A DNA stretch of 7,186 nt from Chloroflexia bacterium (lineage in GTDB: Bacteria > Chloroflexota > Chloroflexia > QHBQ01 > JADMIH01): positions 1 through 7,186 of the forward strand of contig JAICKM010000355.1 in assembly GCA_025927935.1 (NCBI GenBank), written 5' to 3'. Under the pieces are notes generated by a model. It saw only the letters and a program-made list of their open reading frames with translations, searched no databases and had not been told where the DNA came from. Made by a program: the position numbers and the translations under genes. Numbering within the stretch: the stretch's first letter is position 1; each line of letters starts with the position of its first letter. Below, in pieces: positions 1 to 5,402 of the stretch.

Positions 1-130
1 CATTCCCAATACTCACAACTGTATACGTAAACGGCGGCTCCGTTGGCCGTATCGTCGCCGTGCGTGCTTTCAACTACGGCAGAGTCCGTGCCCTGCGTCC
101 TGCCCGGCGGTAACCGCGCTATCGTCCGCG

Positions 131-1405
131 CTAGAAGAGGCTCAGTTGCTTGACTTCCGGTTCCGGCTTCGCCTTTTTGCTGCCCCTGGCCGGGGGCGGT
201 GCTTCGCTTTCCGACGTCTCGCCAGGCGCGGCTCCCGCCTCGGTGGTTGTCTCGGCCACCTCCGCGGCAGGCGCGGCTCCCGCCTCCGCCATGGCGGTCT
301 CTACCGTCTCCGCGGCGGGCGCGCCTTCCGCCGGCTTCGCTTTGGCGGCGCGCGGGCGGCGCGGACGGGCCGGCGGCGCGGCCTCGCTGGGCGCCGCCGG
401 AGCCGCCTCCGCAACGAGCGCATTGTCGTCGCCGGTCACAGGCGCTTCCTCCACTGGGGCCGGCGCATAGACGATCGCTGCCGGTTCTTCGGCCACCGCC
501 TGCGCTCCAGGCTCCGCCGCAGCGATAGGGGCCGGTTCCACGACGACCGCCGGCGCGCCAGCCTCCGCCGTAGCGGCGGGGGCCGGTTCTTCGGCGACCA
601 CCGGCTCGATTGGCTCGGCGGCGGGGGCCGGTTCCGCCGGGGCGCTGCCGTTGCGCCGCCCCGCAGCTTTGCGGGTCTTGCCGTTCACCGCGGCCAGGTA
701 GGCAAAGGCATCGGCGGCCTCGGCGGGCGGCGGCGCGGCGGCTTCCGCGTCGGCGGGCGGCGGCGCGACGGGCAACGCGCTGAGATGCTCCTCGACCAGG
801 GCGCTGAAATCGGGCTGGCGGCGCGGCGCGGGCGCCGGGCGCTCGGCGCGCAGCGCGCGGGCCTGCTCCAGCACGGCGGGCAGCTTGCGGAAGTCGTCCT
901 TCAGGCTCTCCCGCCCCCTCGGATCGCGCAGGCCGTAGGCCGGATGCCACATCGTCATCACGATGCGGCCCTCCACCTGGCGCGCCTGCCCGTGGACGCT
1001 GCTGATTTTGTCGTTCGGGAAGAACCGGCCCATCGAGAAGCGGCCCAGGGTCACGATCAACACCGGGTCGATGGTGGCGATCTGCCGCTCCAGATAGGGC
1101 GCGCAGGCGTCGATCTCGTCGGGCAGCGGGTCGCGGTTTTGCGGTGGCCGGCACTTGACGACGTTGGTAATATACACGTCGGGCCGGCGTAGCCCGGCAA
1201 TTTCCAGCAACTCATCCAGGAACTGGCCGGCAGGGCCGACAAAGGGCCGGGCCTCGCGGTCCTCATGGAAGCCCGGTCCCTCGCCGATGAACAGCACCTC
1301 GGCGCGGTCGTTGCCGTCGCCGGGCACGCCGTTGAGGCGGGTGCGGCAGAGCCGGCAGAGGCGGCAGGTCCGTACCTGCTGGTTCAGACTATCCAGCTTA
1401 CCCAC
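131..1405 (-). CDS. Family 4 (Fe-S) uracil-DNA glycosylase with long low-complexity C-terminal tail
   Basis: This enzyme should remove uracil from DNA (deaminated cytosine or misincorporated dUMP) as the first step of base-excision repair. The catalytic domain covers about residues 1-185 of 424. It shows the GEGPG motif (41-45), RPFVGPAGQFLD (53-64), ITNVVKCRPPQNR (79-91) and WHPAY (153-157). The four 4Fe-4S cysteines fit the family pattern: C14, C17, C85 and C101, with an extra C20 next to the first pair. Family 4 enzymes are usually about 200 residues long; here a tail of about 235 residues rich in Ala, Pro and Glu follows. The tail carries basic patches at 243-251, 347-357 and 407-413 and ends in QLSLF, a beta-clamp-binding consensus. 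The start is GTG, chosen because GGAGG (1411-1415) lies 5 bases upstream and the protein then begins just before the first Fe-S cysteines. It is transcribed divergently from the neighbouring operon. The enzyme family is certain; the role of the tail is inferred. Confidence 0.96.
   Translation of the reverse strand: MGKLDSLNQQVRTCRLCRLCRTRLNGVPGDGNDRAEVLFIGEGPGFHEDREARPFVGPAGQFLDELLEIAGLRRPDVYITNVVKCRPPQNRDPLPDEIDACAPYLERQIATIDPVLIVTLGRFSMGRFFPNDKISSVHGQARQVEGRIVMTMWHPAYGLRDPRGRESLKDDFRKLPAVLEQARALRAERPAPAPRRQPDFSALVEEHLSALPVAPPPADAEAAAPPPAEAADAFAYLAAVNGKTRKAAGRRNGSAPAEPAPAAEPIEPVVAEEPAPAATAEAGAPAVVVEPAPIAAAEPGAQAVAEEPAAIVYAPAPVEEAPVTGDDNALVAEAAPAAPSEAAPPARPRRPRAAKAKPAEGAPAAETVETAMAEAGAAPAAEVAETTTEAGAAPGETSESEAPPPARGSKKAKPEPEVKQLSLF
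134..148 (-). other. C-terminal beta-clamp-binding motif QLSLF of the glycosylase
   Basis: These five codons (CAA CTG AGC CTC TTC, residues 420-424) directly precede the TAG stop. They spell QLSLF, which matches the bacterial sliding-clamp-binding consensus QL[S/D]LF at every position. The motif follows a flexible basic stretch (residues 407-419), and its position at the extreme C-terminus is typical of clamp-binding peptides. The match is seen directly; binding to DnaN is inferred. Confidence 0.7.
223..286. repeat. 19-bp direct repeat (223-241 and 268-286) inside the glycosylase tail
   Basis: Two identical 19-base copies beginning CAGGCGCGGCTCC lie 45 bases apart, which is exactly 15 codons. 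They encode the repeated EAGAAP segments at residues 374-379 and 389-394 of the tail. The whole-codon offset points to in-frame tandem duplication as one way the tail grew. Confidence 0.8.
720..767. repeat. 18-bp direct repeat (720-737 and 750-767) inside the glycosylase tail
   Basis: Two identical 18-base GGC-rich copies lie 30 bases apart, which is 10 codons. They encode the repeated APPPA segments near residues 214-230 of the glycosylase. This is a second in-frame expansion in the same tail, with a different unit length from the 15-codon repeat near the C-terminus. Confidence 0.75.
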
Positions 1406-1448
1406 GCTCGCCTCCGCAATTTAAGAACGCATGTGCCATTACCAGGAA

Positions 1449-1477
1449 ATTATACCCTATCCACCCCCGGCACGCAA
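1449..1477 (-). promoter_or_regulatory. Sigma70-type promoter for the uracil-DNA glycosylase gene
   Basis: On the minus strand a perfect -10 TATAAT (1454 down to 1449) is preceded, with a 17-base spacer, by TTGCGT (1477 down to 1472), which matches three of six -35 positions. The predicted start point near 1442 gives a leader of about 36 bases containing the GGAGG ribosome-binding site. The promoter is back-to-back with the operon promoter on the other strand, with 31 bases between the two -35 boxes. Confidence 0.7.
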
Positions 1478-1483
1478 GCCGGG
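1466..1483. repeat. Inverted repeat CCCGGC-N6-GCCGGG framing the glycosylase -35 box
   Basis: Perfect 6-base arms (1466-1471 and 1478-1483) surround a 6-base centre, ACGCAA. That centre is exactly the -35 hexamer of the minus-strand promoter read on the other strand. A protein bound here would cover the -35 element, so a repressor operator is plausible. In GC-rich DNA a chance dyad of this size is also possible. Confidence 0.4.
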
Positions 1484-1508
1484 ATCGGCGCGCGGCCCGC
1501 AATCGCCG

Positions 1509-1537
1509 TTTACTTGCGCCGGGGGCTGTGCTATAAT
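1509..1537 (+). promoter_or_regulatory. Sigma70-type promoter of the cNMP-rsmA-ispE-methyltransferase operon
   Basis: A perfect TATAAT (1532-1537) is preceded by TG one base upstream (an extended -10). With a 17-base spacer, TTTACT (1509-1514) matches four of six positions of the -35 consensus. Transcription should begin near 1544, giving a leader of about 43 bases with AAAGGAG (1574-1580) ahead of the first gene. No comparable promoter was seen between the operon genes. Confidence 0.75.
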
Positions 1538-1586
1538 GGCACGGGTGGACAGACCTGGGACGCAAGACGGAACAAAGGAGTGCTCT

Positions 1587-2132
1587 ATGTCGGCCAGCGA
1601 TTTTTTGCAAGACCTGGGGTTGTTCGAGGGTCTCAGCCGGGAGCAGTTGGACCGGATTGCGGCGGTATGTGTCGAACGCCGTTGCGAACCCGGCGAGGTC
1701 ATTTTCACCGAATATGCGCGCGGCGACGACATGTTCTTCATCAAGGATGGCATGCTCCTGGTGCAGATCAGCACGCAGACCCAGGCCACCGAGCCGCCCC
1801 AGGCGGCCAGCGAACGCCACACCATTGCCCGCCTGATGGCCGGGCAGTATGTCGGCGAGCAGGCGATGGTGGACGACGCCGTGCGCTCGGCGACCGTGGT
1901 CAGCGAGGGCAACTCGGTGTTGCTGTCGATCAGCCGCGCCGATATCGAGCGCCTCTGTGAGGAAGACCCGCACCTGGGCTACATCTTCATGCGCAACATC
2001 GCTCAGGAACTGTCGTTCAAGCTGCGTAACACGGGCCTTGTCATGCGCGGCGGGCTGTGGAGCAACGAGAGCCACGAGCCGCCCGCCGACAGTGGTTTCG
2101 GCTTCGAGCACCCCACCGAGGTCGACTACTAG
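1587..2132 (+). CDS. Cyclic-nucleotide-binding-domain protein (CRP-like sensor domain without HTH)
   Basis: This 181-residue protein is a single cNMP-binding beta-roll domain of the CRP/FNR type. Residues 1-30 form the N-terminal helices (FLQDLGLFEGLSREQLDRIA). The phosphate-binding cassette is at about 89-104, with G90, E91 and the R100-S101 pair where CRP has the residues that hold the cAMP phosphate. A long helix (about 117-150) resembles the CRP dimerisation helix. The chain then ends in a short acidic tail with no helix-turn-helix, and CRP proteins are usually 200-230 residues. The missing domain has not been frame-shifted away, because rsmA begins 3 bases later. The loop at about 62-79 is long and polar. 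The ATG is chosen because AAAGGAG lies 6 bases upstream. It may bind cAMP or c-di-nucleotides and act through a partner; which ligand or partner cannot be seen. Confidence 0.92.
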   Translation: MSASDFLQDLGLFEGLSREQLDRIAAVCVERRCEPGEVIFTEYARGDDMFFIKDGMLLVQISTQTQATEPPQAASERHTIARLMAGQYVGEQAMVDDAVRSATVVSEGNSVLLSISRADIERLCEEDPHLGYIFMRNIAQELSFKLRNTGLVMRGGLWSNESHEPPADSGFGFEHPTEVDY

Positions 2133-2135
2133 CGC

Positions 2136-3005
2136 GTGGATAGCGGGCGGATCTTGCGCGAAGCGGGCCTGCGCCCGCGCAAAGGGCTGGGCCAGAACTT
2201 CCTGGTCGATCCCACCGTTCCCACCCGTATCGCCGCCGCCGCCGACCTGGCCCCCGCCGACCGGGTGGTGGAAGTCGGGCCGGGCCTCGGCGTGCTGACC
2301 GAGGAACTGGCCCGCCGGCTCGACCCGCAGCAAGGCTGCCTGGTCGCCGTGGAATTGGATGAGTCCCTCCTGCCGTTGCTGCGCGAGCGCATGGCGGCCT
2401 ACCCGCATTTTCACCTCATGCAAGGCGATGTGCTGGACCTGGCGCCCGCCACCCTGCTGGACGCCTGCGGCACGCCGGACGCACCCTACCGCGTCGTCGC
2501 CAATCTGCCGTACTACATCACGTCGGCAGTGCTGCGCCATTTCCTGTCGGCGGCCCAGCCCCCCAACCGGATGGTGGTGATGGTGCAGCGCGAGGTCGCG
2601 TTGCGCATCGTGGCCGCGCCGCCCGAAATGAGCCTGCTGGCCGTGAGCGTGCAATTCTACGGCGTGCCGCGCATTGTGCTGCGGGTGCCGCCGGGCGCGT
2701 TCCATCCGCCGCCCAAAGTCGAGTCCGCCGTGGTGCGCGTCGATGTCTATCCGCCGGACGCGCGCCCCGTGGCGGTGGCCGACGAAGCCCAGTTTTTTGC
2801 CGTGGCGCGCGCCGGGTTCGGCCAGAAGCGCAAGCAACTGGCGAACTCGCTGGCCGACGGTTTGCGCCTGCCCAAGGCTCTGGTGCTGGCCCGGCTGGCC
2901 CAGGCCGGAATCGCGGGCACGCGCCGTGCGGAAACGCTGACCCTGGCCGAATGGGCCACCCTGAGTGCGGCCCTGCCCGCCACGTCCGAGGGAGAGACAA
3001 CCTGA
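2136..3005 (+). CDS. rsmA: 16S rRNA (adenine1518/1519-N6)-dimethyltransferase RsmA (KsgA)
   Basis: RsmA transfers four methyl groups from SAM to two adjacent adenines in the 3'-terminal hairpin of 16S rRNA, a late 30S maturation step in the cytoplasm. The 289 residues are near the family length (E. coli 273). The sequence shows the N-terminal family signature LGQNFLVD (18-25), SAM motif I VEVGPGLGVLT (45-55), acidic residues E73 and D75, the GD at 97-98, and the catalytic NLPYYI (123-128). The C-terminal segment with GFGQKRKQL is also typical. The start is GTG, 3 bases after the previous stop. It lacks a well-spaced Shine-Dalgarno (GAGG at 2118-2121 is 14 bases away), so translational coupling to the upstream gene is likely. 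ispE follows 2 bases after its stop. Confidence 0.97.
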   Translation: MDSGRILREAGLRPRKGLGQNFLVDPTVPTRIAAAADLAPADRVVEVGPGLGVLTEELARRLDPQQGCLVAVELDESLLPLLRERMAAYPHFHLMQGDVLDLAPATLLDACGTPDAPYRVVANLPYYITSAVLRHFLSAAQPPNRMVVMVQREVALRIVAAPPEMSLLAVSVQFYGVPRIVLRVPPGAFHPPPKVESAVVRVDVYPPDARPVAVADEAQFFAVARAGFGQKRKQLANSLADGLRLPKALVLARLAQAGIAGTRRAETLTLAEWATLSAALPATSEGETT

Positions 3006-3007
3006 CG

Positions 3008-3892
3008 ATGACCACGACCGATTCATTCGAGTTACAGGCGCCGGCCAAGATCAATCTGACGCTCGAAATCCTGGGCCGCCGCCCGGACGGTTACCATAAT
3101 ATCGCCAGCGTGATGCAGGCGGTCAGCCTCTATGACACCCTGACCTTCGAGCACGCGGCGAGCGGCGAGATCGTGGTGGACTGCGCCGATCCCGCGCTCA
3201 CGGGTAATCCGCAGGACAATCTTGTCTGGCGGGCGGCGCGGTTGCTCCAGCAGGCCCGCGGCGTGCCGGCGGGGGCGCGCATTACGCTGGAGAAAGGCAT
3301 CCCGGTAGCCGCCGGGCTGGGCGGCGGCAGCAGCGACGCGGCGGCCACGTTGCGTGGCCTCGACCGGCTCTGGAACCTGGGCTTGCAGCCCCGCGAGTTG
3401 CAGAACCTGGCCTCGCTGCTGGGGTCCGACGTGACCTTCTTCCTGCACGGCGGTACGGCCCTGGCCGAGGGGCGCGGCGAGCAGGTGACGCCGCTGCGCC
3501 CGCTCACGGCTGGCTGGTTTGTGCTGGTCACGCCGCCGCTGGCAACCGGCGATAAAACCAGCCTGGTCTATAACCTGCTACGACCTTACGAGCACACCAA
3601 CGGTGTGTTGACGCGCCGGTTGGTCGATCTGCTGGCGGCGGGCGACGTGCCGCCTACCACCATGCTGTACAATGGGATGGAAGATGCCGTGTTCCGCGCG
3701 TTCGACGCGCTGGACGATGTGCGGCGGCAGGTGGTGGCTGCGGGCGGCGAGTCGGTCCGTGTCACCGGCGCCGGGCCGAGCCTATTTGTTTACTGTCCCA
3801 CCGAAGACGCGGCGCGCGCCATTGCCACGGTGCTCGCGGCGGATGCGGTGCCGGCCCATGTGGTGCAGCCCGTGGCTGGCCTCGCGGTGTAG
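3008..3892 (+). CDS. ispE: 4-diphosphocytidyl-2-C-methyl-D-erythritol kinase IspE
   Basis: IspE phosphorylates the 2-hydroxyl of CDP-methylerythritol with ATP in the non-mevalonate (MEP) route to isoprenoids. The 294-residue protein is a GHMP kinase. The N-terminal APAKINLTLEILGRRPDGYH (11-30) includes catalytic K14. The glycine-rich ATP loop is AAGLGGGSSDAA (101-112). Catalytic D141 sits in LGSDVTFFL (138-146). The C-terminal GHMP motif VTGAGPSLF is at about 252-260. The length matches E. coli IspE (283). ATG 3008 is chosen because the protein then begins just before the conserved N-terminus; the reading frame stays open back to 2951 but that would overlap rsmA by 55 bases. A purine-rich GAGGGAGAGA (2988-2997) lies somewhat far upstream. 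Its presence indicates that the organism makes isoprenoids by the MEP pathway. Confidence 0.97.
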   Translation: MTTTDSFELQAPAKINLTLEILGRRPDGYHNIASVMQAVSLYDTLTFEHAASGEIVVDCADPALTGNPQDNLVWRAARLLQQARGVPAGARITLEKGIPVAAGLGGGSSDAAATLRGLDRLWNLGLQPRELQNLASLLGSDVTFFLHGGTALAEGRGEQVTPLRPLTAGWFVLVTPPLATGDKTSLVYNLLRPYEHTNGVLTRRLVDLLAAGDVPPTTMLYNGMEDAVFRAFDALDDVRRQVVAAGGESVRVTGAGPSLFVYCPTEDAARAIATVLAADAVPAHVVQPVAGLAV

Positions 3893-3912
3893 TTGGAGAG
3901 GTTTTTTAACGT

Positions 3913-4794
3913 ATGCGAATTGGTCCCAATGATCTGGTTCTCGATATCGGCAGCGGCCATAGCCCGCACCCGCGCGCCGATGTGCTCTGCGACCGCTATA
4001 TCGACGACGACACCGAGCGGGGCGGCTCTATCCGGGCCGACCGCCCGCTGATCGTGGCTGATGCCCACGATCTGCCTTTCAAAGACAAGGCTTTCGATTA
4101 TGTCGTCACCTCGCACATCATCGAGCACATGGACGACCCGGTGCGCTTTTGCCGCGAGTTGATGCGCGTGGCCCGCGCGGGCCATATTGCCTCGCCCTCC
4201 GAGATCGCCGAAAAGCTGTTCTACTGGCCCTTCCACAAGTGGTATGTGAATAAGATCGGCGATACCCTAGTACTGCACCCGAAGAACGACGACCCGAATA
4301 TCTTCGGCGAGTTGTTCGACTACCTGTACGAGTACAATCCCTGGTATGCGCGGTTCCAGCGCAGCCTGCCCGACCTCTTCTGGATCGAGTACGAGTGGGC
4401 GGGCGAGATCAAGATCACCATCCGCCAGGAGTCGCCGCTGGACCTGGAAAGCCCGAAGCGGCTGCGGCGGCTGGTCAAGCCGCGCGAGAACCTGCCCACT
4501 ATGCTCTACCGCACGGCGGCCAGCATCGGCGAGATGGTGGTGCCGCCCGCGGCGATCCAGGGGCTGCGCTCGCTGCGCCGGGTGAAGCGCAGCCCGGCCC
4601 GCCAGATCGACCTGGAGTCGATCCTGGCCTGCCCGCGCTGCCATAGCGCCGTCCAGATCGTGGGCCAGGAAGTGCGCTGCACCAACCCGGACTGCGGCAA
4701 GGTCTACCCTATCGAGCGCGGCTTCCCGCACCTGCTGCTCGACCAGGCGCTGCGCGAGCGCCCGCCCGCGCCGCCGCTCCCGCGCAAGCGCTAG
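3913..4794 (+). CDS. Class I SAM-dependent methyltransferase fused to a C-terminal Trm112-like zinc ribbon
   Basis: The first part (about residues 7-95 of 293) is a Methyltransf_11-type Rossmann domain. It has SAM motif I VLDIGSGHSPHP (9-20), the acidic motif ADAHDLPF (49-56) and SHIIEHMDDP (67-76). The middle (about 95-230) contains SPSEIAEKLFYWPFHKWYV and is aromatic-rich; it probably covers the active site. The C-terminus is a zinc ribbon with C240-x2-C243-x12-C256-x4-C261, followed by YPIERGFPHLLLDQA, the signature of Trm112/YcaR-like domains. Trm112 proteins usually bind and activate separate methyltransferases, so this looks like enzyme and activator in one chain. ATG 3913 is firm: an in-frame TAA lies at 3907-3909, and GGAGAGG (3895-3901) is 11 bases upstream. 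It is the last gene of the operon. The substrate cannot be told; small-molecule, lipid, tRNA or protein targets are all possible. Confidence 0.9.
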   Translation: MRIGPNDLVLDIGSGHSPHPRADVLCDRYIDDDTERGGSIRADRPLIVADAHDLPFKDKAFDYVVTSHIIEHMDDPVRFCRELMRVARAGHIASPSEIAEKLFYWPFHKWYVNKIGDTLVLHPKNDDPNIFGELFDYLYEYNPWYARFQRSLPDLFWIEYEWAGEIKITIRQESPLDLESPKRLRRLVKPRENLPTMLYRTAASIGEMVVPPAAIQGLRSLRRVKRSPARQIDLESILACPRCHSAVQIVGQEVRCTNPDCGKVYPIERGFPHLLLDQALRERPPAPPLPRKR

Positions 4795-4814
4795 GGGTTC
4801 TTGCGGCATGATTT

Positions 4815-4846
4815 AGGCCCGGCCTCGAACTGAGGCCGGGCCTTTT
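4815..4846 (+). terminator. Rho-independent terminator of the operon
   Basis: A perfect 11-bp stem, GGCCCGGCCTC (4816-4826) with GAGGCCGGGCC (4832-4842), encloses a 5-base loop GAACT and is followed by TTTT. A further A-T pair (4815/4843) is possible. It lies 20 bases after the methyltransferase stop. The opposite side of the stem lacks a clear T-run in the minus direction, so it should work mainly for plus-strand transcripts. Confidence 0.92.
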
Positions 4847-4853
4847 CGTCGGC

Positions 4854-4882
4854 GCGGGGCGGGCGCTCACGCAGCGCCCCGC
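4854..4882 (-). terminator. GC-rich hairpin just after the convergent minus-strand gene (possible terminator)
   Basis: GCGGGGC (4854-4860) can pair with GCCCCGC (4876-4882), and an inner GCT/AGC extends the stem across a 4-base bulge around a 5-base loop. On the minus strand it begins 4 bases after the TGA stop of the small gene. There is no T-run after it, so it would be a weak or non-classical terminator, or simply a GC-rich fold. Confidence 0.35.
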
Positions 4883-4886
4883 GTTC

Positions 4887-5186
4887 TCATGTCCAGAGGA
4901 GCAGCGCCGGACCTTCGGCGCTCCCGCTGCCGGCAGAATCGATCAGCGCGCGAGCGGCGCGTTCGGCTGACTCTGCTGTGGGATATGGACCGCGCGCCTG
5001 GGGCAGCCCCTTGAGGCTGTAGCGGTGCAGCAGGCCGTCATGCGGGTTGTCGGCGATGGCGTACCACCCATCGGGGCGGCGGGTGATATACCCGCGCAAC
5101 TCCCATCCACCGCGCAGTGTGGTGCCCTCGCGGCGCACAACTTCGCGCCAATCCCACTGATAGTAATCGGTATAGTCTGGGGTCAT
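4887..5186 (-). CDS. Small uncharacterised Trp/Tyr-rich protein
   Basis: I do not recognise this 99-residue protein. It begins MTPDYTDYYQWDWREVV, which is rich in aromatics and acids. A probable pair of beta strands follows (GGWELRGYITRRPDGWYAIADN, roughly residues 26-47). The C-terminal half includes LLHRYSLKGLPQARGPYPTAESAERAARALID, where the last part looks like an amphipathic helix. There is no signal peptide, membrane segment or cysteine. The frame could be extended to a TTG at 5252, but ATG 5186 is preferred because the protein-like segment starts there; only a weak GAG lies upstream of it. It converges with the operon and shares the terminator region. Real coding is supported by plausible strand/helix content and the isolated placement between other genes, not by homology that I can name. 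Confidence 0.7.
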   Translation of the reverse strand: MTPDYTDYYQWDWREVVRREGTTLRGGWELRGYITRRPDGWYAIADNPHDGLLHRYSLKGLPQARGPYPTAESAERAARALIDSAGSGSAEGPALLLWT

Positions 5187-5313
5187 GTGGTTCGGTCTCA
5201 ATCGGTGTGCCTGCGGCAACAGCACGGGCAAATTGGTCGAAATCAGAGACAATTGTTGTGTCTAAGAACTAAAACGCTTGAAGGCGCGAAAGGTGGCGGT
5301 ATTCATCGTTTTT

Positions 5314-5331
5314 GGCAGAAATACGTCTGCC
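5314..5331. promoter_or_regulatory. Dyad GGCAGA-N6-TCTGCC upstream of the Kelch gene promoter (possible operator)
   Basis: Perfect 6-base arms (5314-5319 and 5326-5331) flank AATACG. The centre, 5322.5, is about 61.5 bases upstream of the predicted transcription start (near 5384). That is the classical spacing for class I activators of the CRP type, whose sites also have a 6-base centre. The T-run lies before the hairpin on the plus strand, so this is not a plus-strand terminator. The regulatory role is inferred. Confidence 0.45.
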
Positions 5332-5348
5332 GGTAAGGTAATCATCCG

Positions 5349-5377
5349 TTGACACCATGCCTGGCGGCTGATAGAAT
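5349..5377 (+). promoter_or_regulatory. Strong sigma70-type promoter of the Kelch/SLH gene
   Basis: A perfect -35 TTGACA (5349-5354), a 17-base spacer and TAGAAT (5372-5377, five of six -10 positions) with an upstream TG (5369-5370, extended -10) form a near-consensus promoter. The predicted start near 5384 leaves a leader of about 178 bases before the ATG at 5562. Confidence 0.8.
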
Positions 5378-5379
5378 AG

Positions 5380-5402
5380 CGCCCGTTGGGTCCTGGCGGG
5401 CG
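5380..5402 (+). promoter_or_regulatory. Hairpin at the 5' end of the predicted Kelch/SLH transcript
   Basis: CGCCCG (5380-5385) and CGGGCG (5397-5402) can form a 6-bp GC stem with an 11-base loop, almost exactly at the predicted transcript start. It could protect the 5' end of the mRNA or serve as an operator over the start site. The arms are short, so the evidence is modest. Confidence 0.35.

Noticed and set aside
1..130. Open minus-strand frame downstream of the glycosylase stop, reading DSAVVESTHGDD and AAVYVYSCEYWE
   Set aside because: It has no start codon or ribosome-binding site in this stretch and stays open back into the glycosylase tail only because the DNA is GC-rich. The ATG at 3-1 is at the edge and in another frame. 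No gene or terminator could be supported here.
146..1192. Long plus-strand frame opposite the glycosylase, Arg/Gly-rich
   Set aside because: It is a shadow of the Ala/Pro/Glu-rich tail; it has no ribosome-binding site and no domain, while the minus-strand frame has clear family motifs.
1398..3026. Long minus-strand frame opposite the cNMP and rsmA genes
   Set aside because: Its His/Gln/Arg-rich composition is typical of antisense reading of GC-rich genes; the plus strand carries recognisable cNMP and RsmA motifs over the same bases.
3880..3909. Weak CCTC/GAGG hairpin followed by six T between ispE and the methyltransferase gene
   Set aside because: A 4-bp stem with a 14-base loop is too weak for a terminator; the GGAGAGG is better explained as the ribosome-binding site of the next gene.
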